Shown piece after piece: positions 37,676 to 48,800 of a DNA stretch of 64,000 nucleotides; the stretch's first letter is position 1, and every line of letters starts with the position of its first letter. The stretch lies in contig JAKZAN010000096.1 of assembly GCA_023053545.1 (NCBI GenBank), positions 52,103 through 116,102 on the forward strand, read 5' to 3'. The notes under the pieces are model-generated. The model made no database searches. It was not told the DNA's origin and worked only from the letters and a program-made list of their open reading frames with translations. The stretch is from Lepidurus packardi (taxonomy: Eukaryota > Arthropoda > Branchiopoda > Notostraca > Triopsidae). The position numbers and the translations under genes were made by a program.

Positions 37676-40360
37676 GTGGCGGCTCCCAGTTTTCTCGGTG
37701 TTCCTGTAAAAGTGGACCCAGTTGAGGCTGAGTTATCGACAGTTGACATTGGAGTGAGTGAGGCTGTCGAAATGGCGCAGCAGAAGTTGGTTGTCAGTGC
37801 GCCTGAGTTCGATGGTAAGGGCGATTTCAGCAAGTTCATGGCCCGGTTTCGTCGAGTAGCGGTAGCTAACAGTTGGACCGATGGGCAAATGTTTCGCATC
37901 TTACCAACGTTAATGGTAGAGGATGCTGAATGTGTGTTAGACTGTTTGTCTCCCCCGCCTACTTCCTTCACCGAGCTCGTGGAGGGGCTGTCTCGCGTAT
38001 TTCAACCCAAAGAAGCCCAACGTTTGAAGCTGACGGAATTCTACAATCGCACCCTGTCGCGGGAGGAGTCAGCCCATGTATACGGAAGCGATCTTCGCCG
38101 GTTGTTTAAAGCTGCTAACCCCGACATCGTCGCAGAAGACATCATCGAGCGTTTTGTCACTGAGCAATTTGTGAAAGGGCTACCGGCCGATTGGCGGCCC
38201 CGTTTCTACGATGCCCAGCTGACATCCGTTGCTGCCCATGTGGAGAAGTTGAACATCATGCGGGTGTCCAAAGAAGTTGTCCGCCAATCTACACCGATCA
38301 AGTCCGCGTCTAACCGTAAGTTGTCGATTACGGATAAGACAAGCAGCGGGGGTAAGTCGAAATCTTCCCCTAGCAAGGACGGAGCGTCAGGCTCGAAATG
38401 TTATGGTTGTAAGCAGTCCGGACACTTAGTAAGGGATTGTCCTGTAGCTTGTTCGAGTTGTACGTTGAAGGGTCATTTGAAGGAAAGTTGTAAGATCATA
38501 TGTAGTAAATGTAAAAAGGTAGGACACTTGAGCAAGAATTGTCAAGTAGCTGAAGAAAGTGCAGTATCCCGTAGAGTTGCAGTAGAGTCGTGCCCGGTCC
38601 TAAAGATCCGAGTAGCTGATGTGATTTGTAATGCTATCTTAGATAGTGGGAGCCAGTGCACCCTGTTGAGCTCGTACGTAGCCGATCATTTGTCAGACTT
38701 GGTAATTAGACCTAGTCAGTGTCAGGTTACGACTGCTAAGAGGGATTTAGCCTTAAAAGTAGAGGGCGAAGCCAAAGTAGCCTTGTCTTGGGGTAAGAAG
38801 GGAGAAGTTAGTTTGAATGTATTAATTGTGAACTGTCATGATGAGTTGATTCTTGGCATGGATTTCCTAAAAGCTACTTCTGCCCAACTTGATTTTGGTA
38901 AAGGTAAGTTAAGATTACTTGGCCAAGAGGTACTGTTGGATGCGTTCAGAGGTTCAGTTAAGATCAGAGAAGCCGTGGTTTTGCCACCTGACTCTGAAAC
39001 TTTTTTATCTGCTTCAGTCCGTTTGCCCTTTTGTTCGCGTAGAGTCGAGTTAGGAGAAACTTTAATTATAGAACCGTGTAAAGAGTTCGTAGGCAAAGGA
39101 ATCCTAGTTGCTAGAGCTTGTGTTAACGACACCAGTGAAGTAGTTACCGTATTGATTTGCAACACGGCAGATCAGCCGTTTAGGTTAGAGGCAGATTCCG
39201 TCATTGGTGAAGTGTCAGCTGCCTTGTTGACTGACGAGGTGTTACCACCTTGTAGTCGAGCTAATGTAGGTCCAGGGGAGGAGACATCCGTTTGGCCTCC
39301 CCAGCTGAAAGAGTTATCCGACCAGCAGTCCAGTAAGGTACGTTCCCTTCTGGAAGAGTACAAAGATGTATTTTCTCTCCACGGTGAGGTGGGTCGCGTG
39401 AAGGAGGTTAGTCATAAGATCGTGACGTCGGGTCATCCGATCAAGCAGGTGCCCTATAGAGTACCAGTTCATTTGCGAGATGTAGTGCATGAGCAGATAA
39501 GGGACATGCTTGATTCCGGTATAATCGAGCCAAGTACATCCCCATGGGCTAGTCCCATAGTATTGGTCAAAAAGAAGGATGACTCTTATCGATTTTGTGT
39601 TGACTTCCGCAAAGTCAATAATGTGACCGTAAAAGATAGTTACCCCTTGCCTAGGATTGATGATTTGTTAGGTGAAATAGGTACCGCTAGTTGGTACACG
39701 AGTTTGGATCAGAGAAGCGGGTATTGGCAGGTTCCGATGGACGTAGATTCGCAAGAAGTTACTGCTTTTACTATGAGCGAAGGATTGTACCAGTTCCGCG
39801 TTCTACCGTTTGGATTATGCAACGCCACAAGTACGTTCCAGCGGATGATGAACCGAGTTCTGACAGGTCTTCAGTGGCAAATGGCATTAATTTATCTTGA
39901 TGATTATGTAAAGAAGTTATGTAAGGGGTTGTCAGAGGCCAGAGGGTTAGCTTTAGGTTCTGTTCATTCTTTGACCTGTAAAGATGTAGATGGGGATCGG
40001 AACAATTTCCGGTTGGGGGACGAGGTATTTTTAAAAGTGTTTCAACCCAAACGAGGGTTGCTGTCTAAATTGGCTCCTAGGGCGGTGGGCCCGTTCCGGA
40101 TTATCCGTTGCTTGCCCCCGGATTTTGTCATTCAGCGAGGGCGTGTCCGTAAGTTGGTGCATGGATCTAACTTACGTCGCGTACCGGATGGAATACGAGC
40201 GATGGCAACAGTGAAGCCCCGAAGCCCAGACGAAGTCCCGTGTGGTGAAGCCAATTTGGATTCAGAAAGTGGTACGTCTGAAGATGGTTTCCTGACTAAA
40301 AATTTCACCAGCAGTCGAGGCCGTAGACGAGTGCCGAACCGAAGATACCTCGACGATTGA
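37676..40360 (+). CDS. gag-pol: Gag-Pol polyprotein, internally deleted, non-AUG start
   Basis: An 894-residue frame ending in TGA. Residues 1-240 are a retrotransposon Gag capsid-like region. Three CCHC zinc knuckles follow at 242-255 (CYGCKQSGHLVRDC), 259-272 and 276-289, which bind element RNA. An aspartic protease follows, with D323-S324-G325 and the later ILGMD near 392-396. Reverse transcriptase begins near 590, with the first catalytic aspartate at D678 (SLDQRSGYW), the LPFGLCNA block and YLDD at 740-743. Directly after, the frame becomes integrase C-terminus, with a GDEVFLK block near 781 and a GPF (GPY/F-type) motif, ending in a basic tail. The rest of the RT palm/thumb, RNase H, and the integrase zinc-binding and DDE core are absent. 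The frame opens with GTG in place of ATG, just after TAA at 37661; the first in-frame ATG is codon 33 (37772). Gag and protease could still work if translated; polymerase and integrase should not. Confidence 0.93.
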   Translation: MAAPSFLGVPVKVDPVEAELSTVDIGVSEAVEMAQQKLVVSAPEFDGKGDFSKFMARFRRVAVANSWTDGQMFRILPTLMVEDAECVLDCLSPPPTSFTELVEGLSRVFQPKEAQRLKLTEFYNRTLSREESAHVYGSDLRRLFKAANPDIVAEDIIERFVTEQFVKGLPADWRPRFYDAQLTSVAAHVEKLNIMRVSKEVVRQSTPIKSASNRKLSITDKTSSGGKSKSSPSKDGASGSKCYGCKQSGHLVRDCPVACSSCTLKGHLKESCKIICSKCKKVGHLSKNCQVAEESAVSRRVAVESCPVLKIRVADVICNAILDSGSQCTLLSSYVADHLSDLVIRPSQCQVTTAKRDLALKVEGEAKVALSWGKKGEVSLNVLIVNCHDELILGMDFLKATSAQLDFGKGKLRLLGQEVLLDAFRGSVKIREAVVLPPDSETFLSASVRLPFCSRRVELGETLIIEPCKEFVGKGILVARACVNDTSEVVTVLICNTADQPFRLEADSVIGEVSAALLTDEVLPPCSRANVGPGEETSVWPPQLKELSDQQSSKVRSLLEEYKDVFSLHGEVGRVKEVSHKIVTSGHPIKQVPYRVPVHLRDVVHEQIRDMLDSGIIEPSTSPWASPIVLVKKKDDSYRFCVDFRKVNNVTVKDSYPLPRIDDLLGEIGTASWYTSLDQRSGYWQVPMDVDSQEVTAFTMSEGLYQFRVLPFGLCNATSTFQRMMNRVLTGLQWQMALIYLDDYVKKLCKGLSEARGLALGSVHSLTCKDVDGDRNNFRLGDEVFLKVFQPKRGLLSKLAPRAVGPFRIIRCLPPDFVIQRGRVRKLVHGSNLRRVPDGIRAMATVKPRSPDEVPCGEANLDSESGTSEDGFLTKNFTSSRGRRRVPNRRYLDD
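39902..39913 (+). other. Internal deletion junction between RT and integrase
   Basis: Codons 742-743 are the catalytic DD of YLDD. From codon 744-745 onward (YVKKLCKG...) the protein no longer follows RT and soon matches the tail of a Ty3/gypsy integrase. The exact breakpoint and any microhomology cannot be fixed without a complete relative. The join preserves the reading frame. The loss is probably around 2 kb, judged from usual family length. Confidence 0.82.
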
Positions 40361-40438
40361 ACCCTCCCCCCCAGCTCCAGTTGTGTGTGTATGTTCGTGT
40401 TTTCTTTTGTTTATGGGGTGTGAAATAGAGGTGGAGGA
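40361..40438 (+). other. 3' untranslated segment with polypurine tract
   Basis: A 78-bp gap between the stop codon and the 3' LTR. It starts with a C-rich run, continues with GT/T-rich sequence and ends in the purine-rich GAAATAGAGGTGGAGGA (40422-40438) abutting TGTTGAG. That last stretch is the expected plus-strand primer for reverse transcription; its core is AGAGGTGGAGGA with a single T. Confidence 0.8.
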
Positions 40439-40840
40439 TGTTGAGATCCCCACACGTGGCGATACCCCTGGCTTTCCTCCGATGTGGACAAGTTCTTCTG
40501 ATAGGGGTTTAGAAGTTGTGTAGAAGTTGTGTTGTCCTTCAGGAGAACTATGTAAGTCCACGTCGGTGGAAAACCGAGGGTATAAGTACAAGTGGCACAC
40601 GACGCGGGTATAAAAGGTGAAGCCTGGGTCGCGACCAAGGCAGTCTACCCGCAGTTGTTGTTATGTGCTGTATTCCGACTGAGACGAAACACTTGGGTTC
40701 TGTAATGACAGTGTTTTTGGTCTGTGAGTATAAGTGTGCTGTTTCTCTACTTTCTTCATTACTAAATAAAACTATTAAAAACCGCCTGCCTACGTCTACC
40801 TTGTTAAGTTGTTGAGTTTAATAAAAGCAAAAACTCAACA
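40439..40840 (+). repeat. 3' LTR, 402 bp
   Basis: Same length and ends as the 5' LTR at a constant offset of 3230. It differs at A40704 and G40719 only. TATA box at 40609-40616, AATAAA at 40765-40770 and 40820-40825, terminal hairpin 40810-40840. Two differences in 402 bp, neither at a CpG, indicate little time since insertion. Confidence 0.96.
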
Positions 40841-40844
40841 ATAA
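40841..40844. repeat. Target site duplication, right copy (ATAA)
   Basis: Direct repeat of 37205-37208, followed at once by GGAATAATTTCAGTCTG, the expected continuation of the interrupted satellite unit. Confidence 0.93.
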
Positions 40845-43800
40845 GGAATAATTTCAGTCTGTAAGGATTTAATTATGTCGGTAATGAATTAATTCAGTCC
40901 GGAAGGAATTAATTCAGTCCGTAAGGAATTAATTCAGTAAGAAAGGAATTCAATCAATCCTAAAGAATTAATTCAGTCCGGAAGGAATTAATTCAGTCCG
41001 TAAGGAATTAATTCAGTAAGAAAGGAATTCAATCAATCCTAAAGAATTAATTCAGTCCGTAAGGAAATAATTAAGTCCGTAAGGAATTAATTCAGTCCGT
41101 AAGGAATTAATTCAGTCCGTAAGGAATTAATTCGGTAAGAAAGGAATTCAATCAATCCTAAAGAATTAATTCAGTCCGTAAGGAAATAATTCAGTCCGTA
41201 AGGAATTAATTCAGTCCGTAAGGAATTAATTCAGTCCGTAAGGAATTAATTCAGTCCGTAAGGAATTAATTCAGTCCGTAAGGATTTAATTCAGTCCGTA
41301 AGGTATTAATTCAGTCCGTAAGGAATTAATTCAGTCCGTAAGGAATTAATTCAGTCCGTAAGGAATTAATTCAGTCCGTAAAGGAATTAATTCGGTAAGA
41401 AAGGAATTCAATCAATCCTAAAGAATTAATTCAGTCCGTAAGGAAATAATTCAGTCCGTAAGGAATTAATTCAGTCCGTAAGGAATTAATTCAGTCCGTA
41501 AGGAATTAATTCAGTCCGTAAGGAATTAATTCTGTCCGTAAGGATTTAATTCAGTCCGTAAGGTATTAATTCAGTCCGTAGTGAATTAATTAATTCCGTA
41601 AGTAATTAATTAAGTCCGTAAGGTATTAATTCAGTCCGAAAGGAATTAATGAAGTCCGTAAGGAATTAATTCATTCCGTAAGGAATTATTTCAGTCCGTA
41701 ATTAATTAATTCATTCCTTACGGAATTAATTAAGTCCGTAAGGAATTAATTCAGTCCGTAAGGAATTAATTCAGTAAGAAAGGAATTCAATCAATCCTAA
41801 AGAATTAATTCAGTCCGTAAGGAAATAATTCAGTCCGTAATGAATAAGTTCAGTACGTATTGGATTAATTAAGTCCGTAATGAATTAATTCAGTCCGTAT
41901 GAAATTAATTCAGTCCGTAAGGAATTAATTAAGGAATTAATTCAGTCCGTATGAAATTAATTCAGTCCGTAAGGAATTAATTAAGGAATTAATTCAGTCC
42001 TTAAGGAATTAATTCAGTAAGAAAGGAATTAATTCAGTCCGTAAGGAATTAATTCAGTCCGTAAGGAATTAATTCAGTCCGTAAGGAATTAATTCAGTCA
42101 GTAAGGAATTAATTCAGTCCGTAAGGAATTAATTCAGTCCGTAAGGAATTAATTCAGTCCGTAAGGAATTATTTCAGTCCGTAATTAATTAATTCATTCC
42201 TTACGGAATTAGTTAAGTCCATAAGGAATAATTTCAGTCTGTAAGGATTTAATTATGTCGGTAATGAATTAATTTAGTCCGCAAGGAATTAATTCAGTCC
42301 GTAAGGAATTAATTCAGTAAGAAAGGAATTCAATCAATCCTAAAGAATTAATTCAGTCCGTAAGGAAATAATTAAGTCCGTAAGGAATTAATTCAGTCCG
42401 TAAGGAATTAATTCAGTCCGTAAGGAATTAATTCAGTCCGTAAGGAATTAATTCGGTAAGAAAGGAATTAATTCAGTCCGTAAGGAATTAATTCAGTCCG
42501 TAAGGAATTAATTCAGTCCGTAAGGAATTAATTCGGTAAGAAAGGAATTCAATCAATCCTAAAGAATTAATTCAGTCCGTAAGGAAATAATTCAGTCCGT
42601 AAGGAATTAATTCAGTCCGTAAGTAATTAATTCAGTCCGTAAGGAATTATTTCAGTCCGTAATTAATTAATTCATTCCTTACGGAATTAATTAAGTCCGT
42701 AAGGAATTAATTCAGTCCGTAGGGAATTAATTCAGTCCGTAAGGAATTTCTTCAGTAAGAAAGGAATTCAATCAATCCTAAAGAATTAATTCAGTCCGTA
42801 AGGAAATAATTAAGTCCGTAAGGAATTAATTCAGTCCGTAAGGAATTAATTCTGTCCGTAAGGATTTAATTCAGTCCGTAAGGTATTAATTCAGTCCGTA
42901 GTGAATTAATTAAGTCCGTAAGGAATTAATTAAGTCCGTAAGGTATTAATTCAGTCCGAAAGGAATTAATGAAGTCCGTAAGGAATTAATTCATTCCGTA
43001 AGGAATTATTTCAGTCCGTAATTAATTAATTCATTCCTTACGGAATTAATTCATTCCGTAAGGAATTATTTCAGTCCGTAATTAATTAATTCATTCCTTA
43101 CGGAATTAATTAAGTCCGTAAGGAATTAATTCAGTCCGTAAGGAATTAATTCAGTAAGAAAGGAATTCAATCAATCCTAAAGAATTAATTCAGTCCGTAA
43201 GGAAATAATTAAGTCCGTAAGTAATTAATTCAGTCCGTAAGGAATTATTTCAGTCCGTAATTAATTAATTCATTCCTTACGGAATTAATTAAGTCCGTAA
43301 GGAATTAATTCAGTCCGTAAGGAATTAATTAAGTCCGTAAGGTATTAATTCAGTCCGAAAGGAATTAATGAAGTCCGTAAGGAATTAATTCATTCCGTAA
43401 GGAATTATTTCAGTCCGTAATTAATTAATTCATTCCTTACGGAATTAATTAAGTCCGTAAGGAATTAATTCAGTCCGTAAGGAATTAGTTCAGTAAGAAA
43501 GGAATTCAATCAATCCTAAAGAATTAATTCAGACCGTAAGGAAATAATTCAGTCCGTAAGGAATTAATTCAGTCCGTAAGGAATTAATCCTGTCCGTAAG
43601 GATTTAATTCAGTCCGAAAGGTATTAATTCAGTCCGTAGTGAATTAATTAAGTCCGTAAGGAATTAATTAAGTCCGTAAGGTATTAATTCAGTCCGAAAG
43701 GAATTAATGAAGTCCGTAAGGAATTAATTCATTCCGTAAGGAATTATTTCAGTCCGTAATTAATTAATTCATTCCTTACGGAATTAATTAAGTCCGTAAG

Positions 43801-45825
43801 GAATTAATTCAGTAAGAAAGGAATTCAATCAATCCTAAAGAATTAATTCAGTCCGTAAGGAAATAATTCAGTCCGTAATGAATAAGTTCAGTACGTATTG
43901 GATTAATTAAGTCCGTAATGAATTAATTCAGTCCGTATGAAATTAATTCAGTCCGTAAGGAATTAATTAAGGAATTAATTCAGTCCTTAAGGAATTAATT
44001 CAGTAAGAAAGAAATTAATACAGTCCGTAAGGAATTAATTCAGTCCGTAAGGAATTAATTCAGTCCGTAAGGAATTAATTCAGTCCGTAAGGAATTATTT
44101 CAGTCCGTAATTAATTAATACATTCCTTACGGAATTAGTTAAGTCCATAAGGAATAATTTCAGTCTGTAAGGATTTAATTATGTCGGTAATGAATTAATT
44201 CAGTCCGCAAGGAATTAAGTCAGTCCGTAAGGAATTAATTCAGTAAGAAAGGAATTCAATCAATCCTAAAGAATTAATTCAGTCCGTAAGGAAATAATTA
44301 AGTCCGTAAGGAATTAATTCAGTCCGTAAGGAATTAATTCAGTCCGTAAGGAATTAATTCCGTAAGAAAGGAATTCAATCAATCCTAAAGAATTAATTCA
44401 GTCCGTAAGGAAATAATTCAGTCCGTAAGGAATTAATTCAGTCCGTAAGGAATTAATTCAGTCCGTAAGGAATTAATTCAGTCCGTAAGGTATTAATTCA
44501 GTCCGTAAGGAATTAATTCAGTCCGTAAGGAATTAATTCAGTCCGTAAGGAATTAATTCAGTCCGTAAGGAATTAATTCGGTAAGAAAGGAATTCAATCA
44601 ATCCTAAAGAATTAATTCAGTCCGTTAGGAAATAATTCAGTCCGTAAGGAATTAATTCAGTCCGTAAGGAATTAATTCATTCCGTAAGGAATTAATTCAG
44701 TCCGTAAGGAATTAATTCAGTCCGTAAGGAATTAATTCAGTCCGTATGAAATTAATTCAGTCCGTAAGGAATTAATTAAGGAATTAATTCAGTCCGTAAG
44801 TAATTAATTCAGTCCGTAAGGAATTATTTCAGTCCGTAATTAATTAATTCATTCCTTACGGAATTAATTAAGTCCGTAAGGAATTAATTCAGTCCGTAGG
44901 GAATTAATTCAGTCCGTAAGGAATTAATTCAGTAAGAAAGGAATTCAATCAATCCTAAAGAATTAATTCAGTCCATAAGGAAATAATTAAGTCCGTAAGG
45001 AATTAATTCAGTCCGTAAGGAATTAATTCGGTCCGTAAGGATTTAATTCAGTCCGTAAGGTATTAATTCAGTCCGTAGTGAATTAATTAAGTCCGTAAGG
45101 AATTATTTCAGTCCGTAATTAATTAATTCATTCCTTACGGAATTAATTAAGTCCGTAAGGAATTAATTCAGTAAGAAAGGAATTCAATCAATCCTAAAGA
45201 ATTAATTCAGTCCGTAAGGAAATAATTCAGTCCGTAATGAATAAGTTCAGTACGTATTGGATTAATTAAGTCCGTAATGAATTAATTCAGTCCGTATGAA
45301 ATTAATTCAGTCCTTAAGGAATTAATTCAGTAAGAAAGGAATTAATACAGTCCGTAAGGAATTAATTCAGTCCGTAAGGAATTAATTCAGTCCGTAAGGA
45401 ATTAATTCAGTCCGTAAGGAATTAATTCAGTCCGTAAGGAAATATTTCAGTCCGTAATTAATTAATTCATTCCTTACGGAATTAGTTAAGTCCATAAGGA
45501 ATAATTTCAGTCTGTAAGGATTTAATTATGTCGGTAATGAATTAATTCAGTCCGCAAGGAATTAAGTCAGTCCGTAAGGAATTAATTCAGTAAGAAAGGA
45601 ATTCAATCAATCCTAAAGAATTAATTCAGTCCGTAAGGAAATAATTAAGTCCGTAAGGAATTAATTCAGTCCGTAAGGAATTAATTCAGTCCGTAAGGAA
45701 TTAATTCCGTAAGAAAGGAATTCAATCAATCCTAAAGAATTAATTCAGTCCGTAAGGAAATAATTCAGTCCGTAAGGAATTAATTCAGTCCGTAAGGAAT
45801 TAATTCAGTCCGTAAGGAATTAATT
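40845..45825 (+). repeat. Satellite HOR domain right of the insertion
   Basis: The marker GTACGTATTGG occurs near 41853, 43891 and 45250, about 2038 and 1359 bp apart. GTCGGTAATGAATTAATT, GTAGTGAATTAATTAAG and AATGAAGTCC are further markers. Near 43021-43110 and 43250-43450 the inverted module is locally duplicated, giving two copies within about 60 bp. No gene or unique sequence is present. Confidence 0.8.
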
Positions 45826-48800
45826 CAGAAAGAAAGGAATTCAATCAATCCTAAAGAATTAATTCAGTCCGTAAGGAAATAATTAAGTCCGTAAGGAATT
45901 AATTCAGTCCGTAGGGAATTAATTCAGTCCGTAAGGAATTAATTCAGTAAGAAAGGAATTCAATCAATCCTAAAGAATTAATTCAGTCCGTAAGGAAATA
46001 ATTAAGTCCGTAAGGAATTAATTCAGTCCGTAAGGAATTAATTCGGTCCGTAAGGATTTAATTCAGTCCGTAAGGTATTAATTCAGTCCGTAGTGAATTA
46101 ATTAAGTCCGTAAGGAATTAATTAAGTCCGTAAGGAATTAATTCATTCCGTAAGGAATTATTTCAGTCCGTAATTAATTAATTCATTCCTTACGGAATTA
46201 ATTAAGTCCGTAAGGAATTAATTCAGTCCGTAAGGAATTAATTCAGTAAGAAAGGAATTCAATCAATCCTAAAGAATTAATTCAGTCCGTAAGGAAATAA
46301 TTCAGTCCGTAATGAATAAGTTCAGTACGTATTGGATTAATTAAGTCCGTAATGAATTAATTCAGTCCGTATGAAATTAATTCAGTCCTTAAGGAATTAA
46401 TTCAGTAAGAAAGGAATTAATACAGTCCGTAAGGAATTAATTCAGTCCGTAAGGAATTAATTCAGTCCGTAAGGAATTAATTCAGTCCGTAAGGAATTAA
46501 TTCAGTCCGTAAGGAATTATTTCAGTCCGTAATTAATTAATTCATTCCTTACGGAATTAGTTAAGTCCATAAGGAATAATTTCAGTCTGTAAGGATTTAA
46601 TTATGTCGGTAATGAATTAATTCAGTCCGCAAGGAATTAAGTCAGTCCGTAAGGAATTAATTCAGTAAGAAAGGAATTCAATCAATCCTAAAGAATTAAT
46701 TCAGTCCGTAAGGAAATAATTAAGTCCGTAAGGAATTAATTCAGTCCGTAAGGAATTAATTCAGTCCGTAAGGAATTAATTCCGTAAGAAAGAATTCAAT
46801 CAATCCTAAAGAATTAATTCAGTCCGTAAGGAAATAATTCAGTCCGTAAGGAATTAATTCAGTCCGTAAGGAATTAATTCAGTCCGTAAGGAATTAATTC
46901 AGTCCGTAAGGTATTAATTCAGTCCGTAAGGAATTAATTCAGTCCGTAAGGAATTAATTCAGTCCGTAAGGAATTAATTCAGTCCGTAAGGAATTAATTC
47001 GGTAAGAAAGGAATTCAATCAATCCTAAAGAATTAATTCAGTCCGTTAGGAAATAATTCAGTCCGTAAGGAATTAATTCAGTCCGTAAGGAATTAATTCA
47101 TTCCGTAAGGAATTAATTCAGTCCGTAAGGAATTAATTCTGTCCGTAAGGATTTAATTCAGTCCGTGAGGAATTAATTCAGTCCGTAAGGAATTAATTCG
47201 GTAAGAAAGGAATTCAATCAATCCTAAAGAATTAATTCAGTCCGTATGGAAATAATTCAGTCCGTAAGGAATTAATTCAGTCCGTAAGGAATTAATTCAG
47301 TCCGTAAGGAATTAATTCAGTCCGTATGAAATTAATTCAGTACGTAAGGAATTAATTAAGGAATTAATTCAGTCCGTAAGTAATTAATTCAGTCCGTAAG
47401 GAATTATTTCAGTCCGTAATTAATTAATTCATTCCTTACGGAATTAATTAAGTCCGTAAGGAATTAATTCAGTCCGTAGGGAATTAATTCAGTCCGTAAG
47501 GAATTAATTCAGTAAGAAAGGAATTCAATCAATCCTAAAGAATAAATTCAGTCCGTAAGGAAATAATTAAGTCCGTAAGGAATTAATTCAGTCCGTAAGG
47601 AATTAATTCTGTCCGTAAGGATTTCATTCAGTCCGTAAGGTATTAATTCAGTCCGTAGTGAATTAATTAAGTCCGTAAGGAATTAATTCAGTCCGTAAGG
47701 AATTAATTCATTCCGTAAGGAATTATTTCAGTCCGTAATTAATTAATTCATTCCTTACGGAATTAATTAAGTCCGTAAGGAATTAATTCAGTCCGTAAGG
47801 AATTAATTCAGTAAGAAAGGAATTCAATCAATCCTAAAGAATTAATTCAGTCCGTAAGGAAATAATTCAGTCCGTAATGAATAAGTTCAGTACGTATTGG
47901 ATTAATTAAGTCCGTAATGAATTAATTCAGTCCGTATGAAATTAATTCAGTCCGTAAGGAATTAATTAAGGAATTAATTCAGTCCTTAAGGAATTAATTC
48001 AGTAAGAAAGGAATTAATACAGTCCGTAAGGAATTAATTCAGTCCGTAAGGAATTAATTCAGTCCGTAAGGAATTAATTCAGTCCGTAAGGAATTAATTC
48101 AGTCCGTAATGAATTATTTCAGTCCGTAATTAATTAATTCATTCCTTACGGAATTAGTTAAGTCCATAAGATAAATTTCAGTCTGTAAGGATTTAGTTAT
48201 GTCGGTAATGAATTAATTCAGTCCGCAAGGAATTAATTCAGTCCGTAAGGAATTAATTCAGTAAGAAAGGAATTCAATCAATCCTAAAGAATTAATTCAG
48301 TCCGTAAGGAAATAATTAAGTCCGTAAGGAATTAATTCAGTCCGTAAGGAATTAATTCAGTCCGTAAGGAATTAATTCGGTAAGAAAGGAATTAATTCAG
48401 TCCGTAAGGAATTAATTCAGTCCGTAAGGATTTAATTCAGTCCGTAAGGTATTAATTCAGTCCGTAAGGAATTAATTCAGTCCGTAAGGAATTAATTCAG
48501 TCCGTAAGGAATTAATTCATTCCGTAAGGAATTAATTCGGTAAGAAAGGAATTCAATCAATCCTAAAGAATTAATTCAGTCCGTAAGGAATTAATTCAGT
48601 CCGTATGAAATTAATTCAGTCCGTAAGGAATTAATTAAGGAATTAATTCAGTCCGTAAGGAATTATTTCAGTCCGTAATTAATTAATTCATTCCTTACGG
48701 AATTAATTAAGTCCGTAAGGAATTAATTCAGTCCGTAGGGAATTAATTCAGTCCGTAAGGAATTAATTCAGTAAGAAAGGATTTCAATCAATCCTAAAGA

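Larger units (their letters stand above)
37209..40840 (+). mobile_element. Internally deleted Ty3/gypsy LTR retrotransposon
   Basis: The element is 3632 bp: 5' LTR, primer-binding-site candidate, one gag-pol frame, polypurine tract and 3' LTR. The LTRs are the same length and differ at two of 402 positions, and a 4-bp target duplication is intact, so it inserted recently. Pol order, as far as preserved, is protease, reverse transcriptase, integrase end, which fits Metaviridae rather than Copia. Full-length relatives are generally over 5 kb; this copy lacks RNase H and most of integrase, so it would need enzymes supplied by a complete relative. Composition (near 45-50% GC) contrasts sharply with the satellite. 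No other copy or solo LTR is in the window. I cannot name the family. Confidence 0.95.

Noticed and set aside
37660-37971. Minus-strand 103-codon frame
   Set aside because: Opposite strand of the gag coding region; low-complexity product and no own signals.
38836-39363. Minus-strand frames at 38836-39165 and 39172-39363
   Set aside because: Shadows of the protease and spacer part of the gag-pol frame.
39691-39900. Plus-strand 69-codon frame
   Set aside because: Overlaps the reverse transcriptase catalytic region in another frame; the RT frame is clearly the coding one.
40262-40600. Minus-strand 112-codon frame spanning the end of pol and the 3' LTR
   Set aside because: Crosses the stop codon, polypurine tract and LTR boundary; no domain, so chance.
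37209-40840. Envelope gene or endogenous retrovirus
   Set aside because: Only 78 bp lie between the pol stop and the 3' LTR, with no third frame.
37209-40840. Ty1/copia or BEL/Pao element
   Set aside because: The integrase-type GPY/F tail lies after reverse transcriptase and the RT motifs are gypsy-like; Copia has integrase before RT, and the BEL RT motifs are different.
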